DNA of 54,025 nucleotides from Thermaceae bacterium (GTDB lineage Bacteria > Deinococcota > Deinococci > Deinococcales > Thermaceae), in contig JADMIM010000015.1 in the NCBI GenBank assembly GCA_015478585.1, forward strand, positions 1 through 54,025, in the 5' to 3' direction. Shown piece by piece: positions 24,618 to 34,398 of this stretch (position 1 is its first letter; each line of letters begins with the position of its first letter). A program made the translations under genes and the position numbers. The notes beneath the pieces were generated by a model. It was not told the DNA's origin. It worked only from the letters and a program-made list of their open reading frames with translations, and ran no database searches.

Positions 24618-26075
24618 ATGAGCCTCTCCGCTAATCCCGCCGGGTTGCTCGCCGACTTGGCTCGAGCCCTCCCCCAAGAGCGCCTGCTGAGCCAGCCCGC
24701 CCAGCTCACCCCTTACGAGTCCGACGCGCTCACGGCCTTCCGGGCCAGACCCTGCGCGGTGGTGCTGCCCGAGACCAGCCAGGAAGTGCTCGAGACCGTA
24801 CGGCTATGCGCCAAGCACCAGGTTCCCTTTCTGGCTCGAGGCTCCGGCACCAGCCTCTCGGGCGGCTCGCTGCCGATTGATGGCGGGGTGGTGATTGGCC
24901 TCAACCGGCTCAACAAACTGCTCAAACTCGACCCCCAAGAGCGTATCGCGGTGGTGCAGCCGGGGTTCATCAACCTGCACGTTTCCAATGCGGCTGCACC
25001 CTATGGCCTGTACTATGCCCCCGACCCCTCCTCGCAGCCGGTCTCCACGATTGGCGGCAACCTGGCCTTCAACTCCGGTGGAGCCCACTGCCTCAAATAC
25101 GGCATGACCTCCAATCACGTCCTGGGGGCCAAAGTGGTGCTGCCGACGGGTGAGGTGGTGGAGCTGGGTGGGGAAAGCCTCGAGGGGCTCGGCCCGGACT
25201 GGCTGGGGCTGTTCGTGGGCTCAGAAGGGCTGATGGGCATCGCCCTGGAAATCCGACTTCGGCTGTTGCCCAAGCCGGAGAAATACCACACCCTGCTGGC
25301 CGCCTACGACAGCTTGGGGAAAGCTGGCGAGGCCGTAGCTGCCGTGGTCGCCAGCGGGCTGCTGCCTGGCGCGATGGAGATTATGGACTCCCTGGCCATC
25401 GAGGCTGCCGAGGCGGCGGTTCACGCGGGCTATCCCATGGAGGCCAGGGCTCTGCTGATTGTCGAACTCGAGGGCGAAACCCCCCAGGTCGAGGCCGAGG
25501 CCAAATACTTGTCCGAAGTTATCGCCCAGTCTGGCCCCTACGAAGTTCGGGTGGCTAAAGACAATGACGAGCGGATGCGAATTTGGAAGGGTCGCAAGGC
25601 GGCTTTCTCGGCGGTGGGGCGGCTCAGCCCGGACTACATCGTGCAAGACGGCGTGGTGCCGCGCTCCAAGCTGGGCCAAGCCCTCTCGGAAATCGAACGG
25701 CTTTCGCACCAGCACGGCCTGCGGGTTGCCAACGTATTCCACGCCGGGGACGGCAACCTGCACCCCCTGATTTTGTACGACGGGAAAATAGCTGGCGAAC
25801 TCGAGCGCGGCGAGGTGTTGGCGGGCGAAATCCTCAAGATGTGCGTGGCCTTGGGCGGAACCATTACCGGTGAACACGGCGTGGGGATGGAGAAAAAAGA
25901 GTATATGCCGGAGATGTTTACGCCACAAGACTTAGAGGCCATGCACCGCATTCACCGCTCGGTAGACCCCGACGAGCTTTCCAACCGGGGCAAGATGTTC
26001 CCCAGTGGCGAAGCCCCTGCGCTAAGCCATGGGGCACATCCGCTCGAGCAGGCCGGGGTGATTTCGCGTGAATAG
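24618..26075 (+). CDS. glcD: Glycolate oxidase FAD subunit GlcD
   Basis: A 485-residue FAD-linked oxidase of the VAO/PCMH type that oxidises glycolate (or D-lactate) to glyoxylate. The FAD-binding motifs are [20 protein letters not shown] and [19 protein letters not shown], and the C-terminal oxidase domain ends with [17 protein letters not shown] and [10 protein letters not shown]. The length is typical. AAAGGAA precedes the ATG. GlcE and GlcF follow on the same strand, which supports the complete three-subunit glycolate oxidase. Confidence 0.93.
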   Translation: MSLSANPAGLLADLARALPQERLLSQPAQLTPYESDALTAFRARPCAVVLPETSQEVLETVRLCAKHQVPFLARGSGTSLSGGSLPIDGGVVIGLNRLNKLLKLDPQERIAVVQPGFINLHVSNAAAPYGLYYAPDPSSQPVSTIGGNLAFNSGGAHCLKYGMTSNHVLGAKVVLPTGEVVELGGESLEGLGPDWLGLFVGSEGLMGIALEIRLRLLPKPEKYHTLLAAYDSLGKAGEAVAAVVASGLLPGAMEIMDSLAIEAAEAAVHAGYPMEARALLIVELEGETPQVEAEAKYLSEVIAQSGPYEVRVAKDNDERMRIWKGRKAAFSAVGRLSPDYIVQDGVVPRSKLGQALSEIERLSHQHGLRVANVFHAGDGNLHPLILYDGKIAGELERGEVLAGEILKMCVALGGTITGEHGVGMEKKEYMPEMFTPQDLEAMHRIHRSVDPDELSNRGKMFPSGEAPALSHGAHPLEQAGVISRE

Positions 26076-26231
26076 ACCTTCCACGAGTACAGACCTCCCA
26101 CACGTTGCGGGGTCGTTTTCAAATTTTATCGTGGCTCTCGCGCCTTTCACGCCCCCCTGCGGGCAAGGGGGCACTGTACCAGGCTCACAACGTAAAAATT
26201 CACCGGCATCATCGCAAATGTCGGGGGGTCT

Positions 26232-27332
26232 ATGGCCCTGAAACCGGCCTTTGTCACCGAAGTCCAGGAAGCTGTCCGTGCTCATGCCAAGCTGCTGCCC
26301 AGGGGCGGTGGAACCAAAACTGCGCTCTCCACGCCCAGGGCCGAGCAAACCGTGCTGGACATGACCGGCTTGAGCGGGATGCTGGAATACGACCCTGGTG
26401 AGTTTGTTTTCGTAGCCCAGGCCGGAACCCCCGTGGCAGAGGTGGAAAAGTTGCTGGGCCAGCACGGGCAGTATCTACCCTTCGACCCTCCTTTTGTGGA
26501 AGCTGGGGCCACGCTTGGCGGCACGGTTGCTGCTGGGCTTTCTGGGCCACTGCGGCAGCGCTACGGCGGGGTGCGCGACTTTATTTTGGGCGTGAAGTTC
26601 GTGGATGGTCAGGGAAACCTGATTAAGGGCGGCGGCAAAGTCGTCAAGAACGCAGCCGGCTTCGACACCCCGAAGCTGATGGTGGGGAGTTTAGGAAGGC
26701 TGGGCATCCTGACCGAGCTGGCCTTTAAGGTGTTTCCTTTCCCTAAGGCCACGGCCACGCTCAAGGTGACGTTTGGCAGCCTCGAGGCTGCTCTCGAGGC
26801 CCTCTACAAGCTGGCTGTCTCGCAATTCGAGTTCTACGCCCTCGACTTGGAGGCCCACCCCGCCACCCTGACCCTGCGCCTGGGCGGCCTGAGCGAAGCC
26901 CTTCCCGTCCGGCTCGAACGCCTGCTGGGCTTTCTGGGCAACCCCGCCGAAGACCGCAGGCTCGTTCTGGAGGGTGAGCCAGAGCGCGGCTACTGGCGCG
27001 GGGTGAACCGGCTCGAGTTCGGGGAGGGGTATCTGGTCAAAATCCCGATTCAACCCAAGAAAATCCTGGCCCTGGAAACCGCCCTCAGCACACAAGCCAG
27101 GTGCTATCTGAGCGCTGGGAACCTGCTTTACCTGAACTGGCTCGAGCCCATCGCCGAGCTGGACAGTCTGCTCAAAACCCAAGGACTCTCGGGCCTGGTG
27201 CTCCGGGGCAGCACCTCTCACGATGTGACTAGCCTCGAGTCCCCCTTCATCGGGGTAAACTTGGAACAAGCCTTTGGCAATCGCGTCACTGCGGCCCTAG
27301 ATCCCTCTCGCCGCTTTTCCCCGGAGCCCTAA
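26232..27332 (+). CDS. glcE: Glycolate oxidase FAD-binding subunit GlcE
   Basis: A 366-residue paralogue of GlcD with the first PCMH half ([40 protein letters not shown]) and a shortened oxidase half, as expected for GlcE. It is the second flavin subunit of membrane-associated glycolate oxidase. The gene starts 156 nt after glcD with GGGGGG 3 nt upstream; the gap contains a GC hairpin (GCCCCCCTGCGGGCAAGGGG) that might tune downstream expression. Confidence 0.9.
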   Translation: MALKPAFVTEVQEAVRAHAKLLPRGGGTKTALSTPRAEQTVLDMTGLSGMLEYDPGEFVFVAQAGTPVAEVEKLLGQHGQYLPFDPPFVEAGATLGGTVAAGLSGPLRQRYGGVRDFILGVKFVDGQGNLIKGGGKVVKNAAGFDTPKLMVGSLGRLGILTELAFKVFPFPKATATLKVTFGSLEAALEALYKLAVSQFEFYALDLEAHPATLTLRLGGLSEALPVRLERLLGFLGNPAEDRRLVLEGEPERGYWRGVNRLEFGEGYLVKIPIQPKKILALETALSTQARCYLSAGNLLYLNWLEPIAELDSLLKTQGLSGLVLRGSTSHDVTSLESPFIGVNLEQAFGNRVTAALDPSRRFSPEP

Positions 27333-27336
27333 ACTT

Positions 27337-28593
27337 ATGCAGCACAAGATTCCCGTTTCCCAACTCGGCCCCCAGGGCGAAATCATGGCCCATGCCATCG
27401 AAGCCTGCGTCCACTGCGGCTTCTGCTTGCCTGCTTGCCCCACCTATACGGTATTGGGCGAAGAGATGGACTCTCCCCGTGGGCGCATCTTCCTGATGAA
27501 GGAGGTGCTCGAGGGCGGCCTGAACCTCGAGGAAGCCACGCCCTACCTGGACAAATGCCTGGGCTGTGTGGGCTGTGTGACCGCCTGTCCCAGTGGGGTT
27601 GCCTACGGCGAACTCATCAGCACTTTTCGCGGCTGGAGCGAGCCGAAACGCCAGCGCACCCCATTCCAAAAGGTTTTCAGGATGGCAATTCAGGAAACCT
27701 TGCCCTACCCTAGCCGTTTTCGGACTGCCGCTACGCTGGGCAAGCTCGGCAAGCTGATGCAGCCGGTGCTGCCACAGTTTTTGCAAGCCCCGCTAAACCT
27801 TCTCCCTGACGAACTCCCGATGGCCCAGCCACTACCGGAGGTGATTCCGGCGGAGGGTGCGCGGAGGGCCAAGGTGGCCTTTTTGGCCGGGTGTGCCCAA
27901 CAGGTTTTGCAGCCCAACTTCAACTGGGCCACCTTACGGGTGCTGGCAAAAAACGGCGTGGAGGTGGTGATTCCCAAGGGTCAGGGTTGCTGCGGGGCAC
28001 TTTCCATGCACACCGGCGAGCGCGAGCGGGCTCTGGGCTTTGCCAGAAACAACCTCGAGGCTTTTCCGCCTGATGTAGACGCGATTATCACCAATGCAGC
28101 TGGCTGCGGCTCGGGGCTGAAGGAATACCACATCCTCTTCCACGGCGAGCCGGAGTCGGCACTGGCCGATGGGTTCGTGAAAAAGGTCAAGGATGTTTCG
28201 GTTTTTCTGGCCGAGTTGGGCCTAAAAGAGCCACCCGCCCTCAAGCAGCCGCTCAAAGTGGCCTATCACGATGCCTGCCACCTGGCCCATGCCCAGGGCG
28301 TGCGGGCCGAGCCACGCAAGCTGCTAAAGAGCATTCCCGGTGTAGAGCTGTTGGAGATAGCCGAGGGCGAGCTGTGCTGCGGGAGTGCCGGGACGTATAA
28401 CCTCGAGCAGCCCGCAATAGCCGCTACCTTGGGTGAGCGCAAGGCCCGAAACATCATCGCCACCGGAGCACGGCTCATAGTTACAGGCAATATCGGCTGT
28501 TTCACCCAAATCCAGACCCACTTGCGCAAGCTAGGCAAGGAGATTCCAGTGATGCACACCCTCGAGCTGCTGGACAAGGCGTATAGCGGTTAG
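27337..28593 (+). CDS. glcF: Glycolate oxidase iron-sulfur subunit GlcF
   Basis: A 418-residue protein with two 4Fe-4S motifs, [14 protein letters not shown] and [14 protein letters not shown], in the first 90 residues, and two CCG domains ([26 protein letters not shown]) in the rest. It passes electrons from the flavin subunits to the quinone pool. It starts 4 nt after the glcE stop, so translation is probably coupled. Confidence 0.94.
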   Translation: MQHKIPVSQLGPQGEIMAHAIEACVHCGFCLPACPTYTVLGEEMDSPRGRIFLMKEVLEGGLNLEEATPYLDKCLGCVGCVTACPSGVAYGELISTFRGWSEPKRQRTPFQKVFRMAIQETLPYPSRFRTAATLGKLGKLMQPVLPQFLQAPLNLLPDELPMAQPLPEVIPAEGARRAKVAFLAGCAQQVLQPNFNWATLRVLAKNGVEVVIPKGQGCCGALSMHTGERERALGFARNNLEAFPPDVDAIITNAAGCGSGLKEYHILFHGEPESALADGFVKKVKDVSVFLAELGLKEPPALKQPLKVAYHDACHLAHAQGVRAEPRKLLKSIPGVELLEIAEGELCCGSAGTYNLEQPAIAATLGERKARNIIATGARLIVTGNIGCFTQIQTHLRKLGKEIPVMHTLELLDKAYSG

Positions 28594-28722
28594 GTTCATA
28601 CAAAAATGCCCTACCTCCCCTTGGGATCTCGATTTGCAGTGTCCTGGTCAAAGTTTGATTTGCAGCAGACCTCAGGGGAGGTGGCGCGGATGCGCCGGAG
28701 GGGTTGCCTTTGACTTTGCATT

Positions 28723-28728
28723 TATGCT
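28723..28728 (+). promoter_or_regulatory. -10 box (TATGCT) for the glycerate kinase gene
   Basis: TATGCT is 6 nt before the ATG at 28735; leaderless-type. Confidence 0.42.
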
Positions 28729-28734
28729 GATGTT

Positions 28735-29976
28735 ATGCGGGAAAAGCTGATTGAGAGTTTCTGGGATGCCCTCGAGCAAACCCATCCTGTCACGCTCACC
28801 AAAGCCCATCTGCCCCTGCGAACCCCGAGCTTTATCGTCTCGGTGGGCAAAGCCGCACTGACCATGTTGGAACCGGCTCGAGCCGCCTTCCCCAACGCGC
28901 CCTATATCGCCGTTCCCAAAGATGCAACGCCTTCCGAAGACCGAACGGGGCGAATCATGCCCGCAGCACATCCCGTCCCCGACGGGAAAAGTGTGGGGGC
29001 CGCAGAAGTCGTGCTGGACGCAATCTCCAAACTGGGTTCGGGTGATTTTCTACTATTTTTAGTTTCCGGCGGCGGCAGTTCGCTCATATGTGCGCCTTGG
29101 GGGATTTCGCTCGAGACCAAGCAAACCCTGACCCAAGCCCTACTGCGCTCGGGAGCCGACATTCAAGAGATGAACGCGGTGCGTAAACATCTCTCCCGCA
29201 TCAAAGGCGGGCGGCTGGCGGCGGCCACCCAGGCCCGGATTTTAGCCCTCTACCTCTCCGACGTTCCAGGTGACGACCTTTCGGTTATTGCCTCGGGGCC
29301 GACGGTTCCTGACCAGAGTACCTTCGCCGAGGCCCTGGATATTCTGGATAAATACGTTCTGGACTTTCCCGAAGTCCGGGCTCATCTGCAAAAAGGAGCC
29401 AGGGGCCAGCTTCCCGAGTCGCCCAAACCTGGAGATGCCTGGTTGGAGCGGGTAGAAAACCGGTTAATCGGCAGCAACCAGACCCTGCTTTTGGCCGCCC
29501 AGCGTTACTGGCAGCAGCAAGGTTTCCAGGCGGTAATTCTCTCAGATCGGTTTCAGGGCGAAGCCAGAGACCTGGCCCGCTTTCATGCCGCTTTGGTTCA
29601 AAGTATCCGTACCCATGCGACCCCTTTTTTACCGCCGGTGCTGCTGCTTTCCGGCGGTGAGGCCAGCGTGACGGTACATGGTTCGGGCCAAGGTGGGCGC
29701 AACCAGGAGTTTCTGGCCTGGCTAGCTTTTTATCTGCGCGAGGAGGGAGTCTGGGCCTTGGCCGCAGATTCCGACGGCATAGATGGCAACAGCGAGGCCG
29801 CCGGAGCACTTCTTGCGCCGGACACCTGGAGCAGGGCCCAAAAGCACAACCTAGACTTGAAAGCACACCTGAGCCGCAACGATGCAGGCAGCTTTTTCAA
29901 GGCCCTGGACGATTTACTCGTCACTGGGCCAACCGCCAACAACCTCAACGATTTCCGAATGATATACATAGCCTAA
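28735..29976 (+). CDS. Glycerate 2-kinase (GckA/MOFRL family)
   Basis: A 413-residue kinase that phosphorylates D-glycerate at C2. Motifs of the DUF4147 and MOFRL domains are visible: FIVSVGKAAL, AAHPVPDGKS, FLVSGGGSSL, MNAVRKHLSRIKGGRLA, LYLSDVPGDDLSVIASGPT and, near the end, LLSGGEASVTVHGSGQGGRN and DSDGIDGNSEAAGAL. Its place after glcDEF suggests a route from glycolate through glyoxylate to 2-phosphoglycerate; the intermediate steps are not in the window. It has its own promoter-like hexamer. Confidence 0.9.
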   Translation: MREKLIESFWDALEQTHPVTLTKAHLPLRTPSFIVSVGKAALTMLEPARAAFPNAPYIAVPKDATPSEDRTGRIMPAAHPVPDGKSVGAAEVVLDAISKLGSGDFLLFLVSGGGSSLICAPWGISLETKQTLTQALLRSGADIQEMNAVRKHLSRIKGGRLAAATQARILALYLSDVPGDDLSVIASGPTVPDQSTFAEALDILDKYVLDFPEVRAHLQKGARGQLPESPKPGDAWLERVENRLIGSNQTLLLAAQRYWQQQGFQAVILSDRFQGEARDLARFHAALVQSIRTHATPFLPPVLLLSGGEASVTVHGSGQGGRNQEFLAWLAFYLREEGVWALAADSDGIDGNSEAAGALLAPDTWSRAQKHNLDLKAHLSRNDAGSFFKALDDLLVTGPTANNLNDFRMIYIA

Positions 29977-30116
29977 AAAAGCCGCACAGCGGGGGCTTGG
30001 CTTGTGCGACGGTGAAAGGGATACCACGATTGAGAGCGTGGCATCCCCCTCACCCCAACCCCTCTACCCCCTGGGAGAGGGGCTCAAAACCGGGCTTTCG
30101 CCTGAAGTCTATTGTC

Positions 30117-30188
30117 TATAGCGGAAACCACGATAAAGCCCTAGACGTAACTATTGGCTACCCGCGACGGTTCATGAAAACCGCTCTA
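30117..30188 (-). repeat. R1 end fragments flanking a short unique core
   Basis: TATAGCGGAAACCACGATA at 30117-30135 and GAAAACCGCTCTA at 30176-30188 match the two R1 termini; between them ACTATTGGCTACCCGC resembles a sequence at 49938 and, inverted, at 10600. The rightmost CTA is the stop codon (TAG) of ftsE on the minus strand. Confidence 0.5.
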
Positions 30189-30872
30189 GGCCAGGTTGTA
30201 TCTGCCCTCGCGTTCGTCGCGCACCAGTTGACCTGCCTTGAGCACTACTACCCGCTGGGGATAGGCTTCGACCAGGTCTCGAGAGTGCGTCGCCATCAAG
30301 ACCGTAGCTCCCCTGGCATGAACCGACTTAAAGATTTCCAGCACCGCCAGGGCATTGGCTGGGTCTAAGTTGCCGGTGGGCTCGTCGGCCAGCAAAACCG
30401 TGGGTTCGCCAATCAGGGCTCGAGCGATAGCCACGCGCTGGGCCTCTCCCACAGAAAGCTCCGCCGGGAAGGAGCGTTTCTTGTGGACGATACCTACCTG
30501 GCGCAGCACCCGCGTGACTCGAGGCTCCCACTCACCCTGAGCCACCCCCAGCACCCGCAGGGTAAAAAGCAGGTTTTCCTCCACGTTCATCTCTTTGAGC
30601 AGCCGGTGATCCTGAAACACCGTCCCGATCCGGCGGCGGTGCAAAGCGATGCGATCTCCGCGCAGGGCTTTGAGGTTTTCTCCGGCAAAGTAGACCGCGC
30701 CACTCGAAGGCTCGAGGCGTTTCAAAATCAGGTTCAGCAGGCTGCTTTTCCCGGCCCCCGAATGCCCCACCAGAAACACAAACTCACCTTTGCGAATTTC
30801 CAAGTTGAGGTCGTAGAGGGCTTTGGTCTGAGTACGGCTGTACTCGAGGGTGACACGGTGGAAATGAACCAT
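30186..30872 (-). CDS. ftsE: FtsE cell-division ABC ATPase
   Basis: A 228-residue ABC ATPase closest to FtsE (MVHFHRVTLEYSRTQTKALY). Walker A is LVGHSGAGKSSLL, the Q-loop TVFQDHRLL, and Walker B VLLADEPTGNLDP. The signature reads LSVGE instead of LSGGE. FtsEX controls cell-wall hydrolases at division. No ftsX is next to it: downstream there is repeat sequence and then the glycerate kinase gene, facing the other way. The stop TAG begins an R1 end (TAGAGCGGTTTTC). Confidence 0.88.
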   Translation of the reverse strand: MVHFHRVTLEYSRTQTKALYDLNLEIRKGEFVFLVGHSGAGKSSLLNLILKRLEPSSGAVYFAGENLKALRGDRIALHRRRIGTVFQDHRLLKEMNVEENLLFTLRVLGVAQGEWEPRVTRVLRQVGIVHKKRSFPAELSVGEAQRVAIARALIGEPTVLLADEPTGNLDPANALAVLEIFKSVHARGATVLMATHSRDLVEAYPQRVVVLKAGQLVRDEREGRYNLA

Positions 30873-31038
30873 TTGTATCTAGGGTACAACAGGCCAGGGG
30901 AATTCCGACCCGCCGGTATCTGGAACTGCCCCTTCCAACCTCTGGGACAACCTCCACCCTTGCAATACCGTGACAAAGGCCAGGCCCGAAAACAATGTAG
31001 ATGCAAGCGGTAGCAACAATTACAAACCGGGTTTGGGG

Positions 31039-31044
31039 TAAATA
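31039..31044 (+). promoter_or_regulatory. -10-like box (TAAATA) for the MBL hydrolase gene
   Basis: TAAATA is 6 nt before the ATG at 31051; it lacks the final T of the consensus, so confidence is low. Confidence 0.3.
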
Positions 31045-31050
31045 TCGCTC

Positions 31051-31785
31051 ATGCGCTTATCTCCCCATGTGGCAATCCTCGAGTTGCCCCTACAGTTGGC
31101 CGGACGCAACGAAATCATCTACCCCGTAGCTGTGCTCGAGGACGGCAGTATCACTCTGATAGACACCGGTCTTCCCGGCCAGGTCGCGCTAATTCGCAAA
31201 GCCCTGGAAGAACTGGGAGGTTCGCTCGAGCAGGTCAGGCGAATTATCCTGACCCACCAGGATATCGACCATATCGGCAGCCTGCCCGAACTGGTGCGGC
31301 TGACTGGAGCCGAGGTCTGGGCTCACGCGGCGGAAGTTCCGGTGATCGAAGGCCGGCGCTTGCCGGTCAAGATGAGCCCGGAGCGCCTGAAGGCCATGCC
31401 CGAGGAAACCCGCCAGCAGATGGAGAGGTTTCTGGGCTCGCTGGGTTCGCTCCAGGTGAGCCGCAGCCTCTCCGACGGGGAGGTGCTGCCCTTGGCTGGG
31501 GGAACCGTGGTGATTTTTACACCAGGGCACACCCCCGGACACCTGAGTTTTTTCCTATCGGGCCCAAAGCTGCTTGTTTCCGGCGACGAACTGCGGGTGG
31601 TGGAAGACCAGTTGGTAGGGCCTGCCCCACAAGCCACCCCAGATATGCCCCTGGCCCTCGAGTCAATGCAAAAGCTGGTCGGGCTGGATATCGAGAGGGT
31701 GCTGTGCTACCACGGCGGTCTGTTTAGCGACCATCCCAAAGAGCGAATTGCCGAGCTAGCTTCGCAAATCGAGCAGTCCTCATAA
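31051..31785 (+). CDS. MBL-fold metallo-hydrolase
   Basis: A 244-residue metallo-beta-lactamase-fold protein. The metal motif reads LTHQDIDHIGS, so the usual HxHxDH has Asp at the second His position, a variant common among Thermus and Bacillus MBL proteins. Later ligands are in FTPGHTPGHLSF, SGDEL and LCYHGG. It may be a thioesterase or hydrolase; the substrate is unknown. The aguA gene follows after 9 nt, so they may share a transcript. Confidence 0.85.
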   Translation: MRLSPHVAILELPLQLAGRNEIIYPVAVLEDGSITLIDTGLPGQVALIRKALEELGGSLEQVRRIILTHQDIDHIGSLPELVRLTGAEVWAHAAEVPVIEGRRLPVKMSPERLKAMPEETRQQMERFLGSLGSLQVSRSLSDGEVLPLAGGTVVIFTPGHTPGHLSFFLSGPKLLVSGDELRVVEDQLVGPAPQATPDMPLALESMQKLVGLDIERVLCYHGGLFSDHPKERIAELASQIEQSS

Positions 31786-31794
31786 TGTGAGGAA

Positions 31795-32895
31795 ATGCCA
31801 TCGGAATCTGAAACCTGCTATACTCTGCCTTTTGTGGAGAGGATTCTTACCCCCAAAGCTCTGGGTTTTACCATGCCCGCCGAGTGGGCCGCCCACACTG
31901 CGACCTGGACGGCCTGGCCTTACGACGACGAGAAATGGGTGGGCTATCTCGAGCCGGTGCGCCAGGAGTTCACGGCTTTCGTAAACACGCTGGCAAAGTT
32001 CGAGCAGGTCAATCTAATCGTCAATGACCCGGAGTCCGAGGCCGATGCTAAACTCCGGCTCGAGAGCCCCAACATCACCTTTCACCGCATTCCCCACAAT
32101 GACTCCTGGCTGCGTGACAGCGGGGCTATCTTCGTGGTCAAGCCCCCCCTTACCCAGGAAGCGGGCCAGGGCGAGGGAACCATCGCCCCGGTCAACTGGG
32201 AGTTCAACGGCTGGGGCGGAAAATATCCCGCGGAACTCGATAATCAAATTCCCCAGCACATGGCCCGCATCCTGAAGGCCAAGCTGTTCAATGCTGGAAT
32301 CGTGATGGAGGGTGGCTCTTTAGAGGTCAATGGACAGGGCATCTGCATCACCACCCGCCAGTGTCTGCTTTCTCCCAAGCGCAATCCTGGGCTGGACGAG
32401 GAAGACCTCGAGACCTATCTGCGCGACTATCTGGCGATTGACAACGTGATTTGGCTAGGAAAGGGGCTCGAAGGCGATCATACCGACGGGCACGTGGATA
32501 CCATCACCCGCTTCAGCAGTGAATCCACCATCGTGACCTCGGTCTGTGAGGACTTAGAAGACCCCAACCACCGCAGCTTGCAGGAGAACCTGGAAATCTT
32601 GGAGAGCCTGGGGGCTTTCCGCATCGTGAAGCTGCCCCTGCCTAAAAATCCGCTCTGGCTCGACGCAGAAACCCGGCTGCCGCCAACCTACGCCAACTTT
32701 TACCTCGCCAACGGGGCGGTGCTCGTGCCCACCTACGGCGACCCCCACGACGAACGCGCCCTGGGCATCCTGCGCCCGCTGTTCCCCGGACGCGAGGTCA
32801 TCGGTCTCAGCAGCCGTGCCCTGATCACGGGCGGGGGGAGTTTTCACTGTGTGACGCAGCAGCAGCCCACAGGCCAGATGTGGAAAGGTGAATAA
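31795..32895 (+). CDS. aguA: Agmatine deiminase
   Basis: A 366-residue enzyme of the PPAD-type family that converts agmatine to N-carbamoylputrescine. The catalytic parts are present: NDSWLRDSGAIFV, EGDHTDGHVDTITRF and the nucleophilic Cys in GGGSFHCVTQQQP. The start is uncertain. ATG 31795 follows GAGGAA and CATAAT, but TATACT at 31819-31824 followed by GTG 31834 (in frame, 9 nt away) would give a leaderless gene starting VERILTPKALGF, which fits the family N-terminus better. aguB follows. Confidence 0.9.
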   Translation: MPSESETCYTLPFVERILTPKALGFTMPAEWAAHTATWTAWPYDDEKWVGYLEPVRQEFTAFVNTLAKFEQVNLIVNDPESEADAKLRLESPNITFHRIPHNDSWLRDSGAIFVVKPPLTQEAGQGEGTIAPVNWEFNGWGGKYPAELDNQIPQHMARILKAKLFNAGIVMEGGSLEVNGQGICITTRQCLLSPKRNPGLDEEDLETYLRDYLAIDNVIWLGKGLEGDHTDGHVDTITRFSSESTIVTSVCEDLEDPNHRSLQENLEILESLGAFRIVKLPLPKNPLWLDAETRLPPTYANFYLANGAVLVPTYGDPHDERALGILRPLFPGREVIGLSSRALITGGGSFHCVTQQQPTGQMWKGE

Positions 32896-32924
32896 TGTAC
32901 CTGGCCCGCCAGGGTGAGGGGGTT

Positions 32925-33803
32925 ATGAAAGTCAAACTCGCAGTCATCCAGATGTCCATGTCCAGCAAGCGCGACGAGAACGTAGAGAAAGCCACCTCGA
33001 GAGTCCGCGAAGCGGCCCATAACGGGGCCAGGCTGATTTTGCTGCCCGAACTTTTTGAAAACCTTTACTGGTGTCAGCTCGAGCGCGAAGAGTATTTTTC
33101 CTGGGCCAACCCCGTAGAGCATCACCCCTTCATCCCGCACTTTCAGAAGTTGGCGCAGGAGCTGGGGGTGGTGCTCCCGCTCTCCTTCTTCGAGAAGGCC
33201 GGGCAGGCCCACTACAACAGCCTGGCTATGATTGATGCCTCCGGCGAAACCCTCGGCGTGTACCGCAAATCGCACATACCAGATGGCCCCGGCTACGAGG
33301 AGAAGTATTACTTCAACCCCGGCGATACCGGTTTCAAAACCTTTGGGACAGGGGTAGGGCTGGTGGGGGCGGGCATCTGCTGGGATCAGTGGTATCCCGA
33401 GAGTGCCCGCAGCATGGCCCTGCTGGGCGCGGAGATTTTGCTCTACCCCACCGCCATTGGCTCGGAGCCGCCGGAAGCGGGTGGGGTGGATACCAAAGAT
33501 ATGTGGCAGCGGGTGATGGTCGGGCACGCCGTAGCCAACTTGTGCTACTTGGGCGCAGCCAACCGCGTGGGGAGTGAGACCCTCGAGGGCCACACCCAAA
33601 CCTACTACGGCAGCTCGTTCATCTGCGACTACATGGGGGACAAGCTGGCCCAAGCGGGCCGAACCGAAGAGACCATCCTCTACGCCGACCTCGAGCTGGC
33701 TGAAGCCCGTAGCTTTCGCGCTGGATTCGGGTTTTTCCGTGACCGCAGGCCGGAACTCTACGGGCCGATTATGACCCTCGATGGGAAGACCCGGCGGGGC
33801 TAA
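32925..33803 (+). CDS. aguB: N-carbamoylputrescine amidase
   Basis: A 292-residue nitrilase-superfamily enzyme that releases putrescine, CO2 and ammonia. The Glu-Lys-Cys triad is visible in LILLPELFE, VYRKSHIPDG and GAGICWDQWYPE. ATG 32925 is chosen because GGTGAGGGGG lies just upstream; ATG 32895 overlaps the aguA stop (TAATG) and would add ten residues. With aguA it forms the agmatine route to putrescine, the base for long-chain polyamines in thermophiles. The stop TAA is the first base triplet of the following long hairpin. Confidence 0.92.
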   Translation: MKVKLAVIQMSMSSKRDENVEKATSRVREAAHNGARLILLPELFENLYWCQLEREEYFSWANPVEHHPFIPHFQKLAQELGVVLPLSFFEKAGQAHYNSLAMIDASGETLGVYRKSHIPDGPGYEEKYYFNPGDTGFKTFGTGVGLVGAGICWDQWYPESARSMALLGAEILLYPTAIGSEPPEAGGVDTKDMWQRVMVGHAVANLCYLGAANRVGSETLEGHTQTYYGSSFICDYMGDKLAQAGRTEETILYADLELAEARSFRAGFGFFRDRRPELYGPIMTLDGKTRRG

Positions 33804-33846
33804 GTATCTCCAGGGTGGCTTTGACAAAGCTACCCTGGAGATACTT
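33801..33846. terminator. Long perfect hairpin beginning with the aguB stop codon
   Basis: TAAGTATCTCCAGGGTGGCT pairs with its complement ending GGAGATACTTA: 23 bp with one mismatch and almost no loop. The tips (TAAGTATCTCC) equal the right-hand tip of repeat R2, so this may be a miniature relative of R2 that acts as terminator; GGGGTTTT follows. Confidence 0.65.
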
Positions 33847-33947
33847 AGAGGGGTTTTCCTGACTGTTTGAGCCAAGTGGGTTTTGAACGACCCCAGGATT
33901 TCCCAAACGCAAGGCTCGCCCTCAGGGGCGGGCCTCGAGCCGTGTTG

Positions 33948-33953
33948 TACATT
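33948..33953 (+). promoter_or_regulatory. -10 box (TACATT) for the barnase-like gene
   Basis: TACATT is 6 nt before the ATG at 33960. A GC hairpin (33913-33940, arms GGCTCG and CGAGCC) lies directly upstream. Confidence 0.42.
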
Positions 33954-33959
33954 TAGCCC

Positions 33960-34394
33960 ATGAACCGCTCCTGGCTCAGCCTGGTCTTGGCCGCCGTCGC
34001 GCTGATTGGGTTTATATATCTGCGGGGACAGCCCTCGAGCCCAGCGGCAGTTTCAAGGCAAACCTCGAGCCCCAATACATCTAGTCCTGGACTGGTAATT
34101 CGCAATATCAAAATCTACGACCTGAACGGCAACCTGGCCTACCAGGGCAACGTAGACCTAAAACCGGTGCTCGACCGCATCGCCCGTGGCCAGCGCGACC
34201 CCCACCGCGATGATGGCACGGTGTTTACCAACCGCGAGGGGCGGCTGCCCCAAGAGACCCGGGGCTATTACCGCGAATACGTGGTGCGCACGCCGGGGCT
34301 GAATACGGTAGGACCACAGCGCTTGGTAATTGGGCAGGGCGGGGAAACTTACTACACCCCCGACCACTACCGGACATTTACCAAGGTACGCTAA
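33960..34394 (+). CDS. Exported barnase-type ribonuclease
   Basis: A 144-residue protein with an N-terminal signal or anchor (WLSLVLAAVALIGFIYL) and a microbial RNase domain. The motif order matches barnase: GRLPQETRGYYREYVV with the general-base Glu, GPQRLVIG with the catalytic Arg, and YYTPDHYRTFTKVR with the catalytic His. It would cut single-stranded RNA after purines, probably outside the cell or against competitors. The barstar gene follows by 4 nt, so the pair forms a toxin with its immunity protein. Confidence 0.92.
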   Translation: MNRSWLSLVLAAVALIGFIYLRGQPSSPAAVSRQTSSPNTSSPGLVIRNIKIYDLNGNLAYQGNVDLKPVLDRIARGQRDPHRDDGTVFTNREGRLPQETRGYYREYVVRTPGLNTVGPQRLVIGQGGETYYTPDHYRTFTKVR

Positions 34395-34398
34395 AGCC

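Noticed and set aside
31784-31834. A firm choice of the aguA start
   Set aside because: Two start/promoter combinations fit equally well by eye, so the longer one is listed and the alternative noted.
32844-33875. A 343-codon open frame on the minus strand
   Set aside because: It is the antisense shadow of aguB, whose motifs and catalytic triad are complete on the plus strand.
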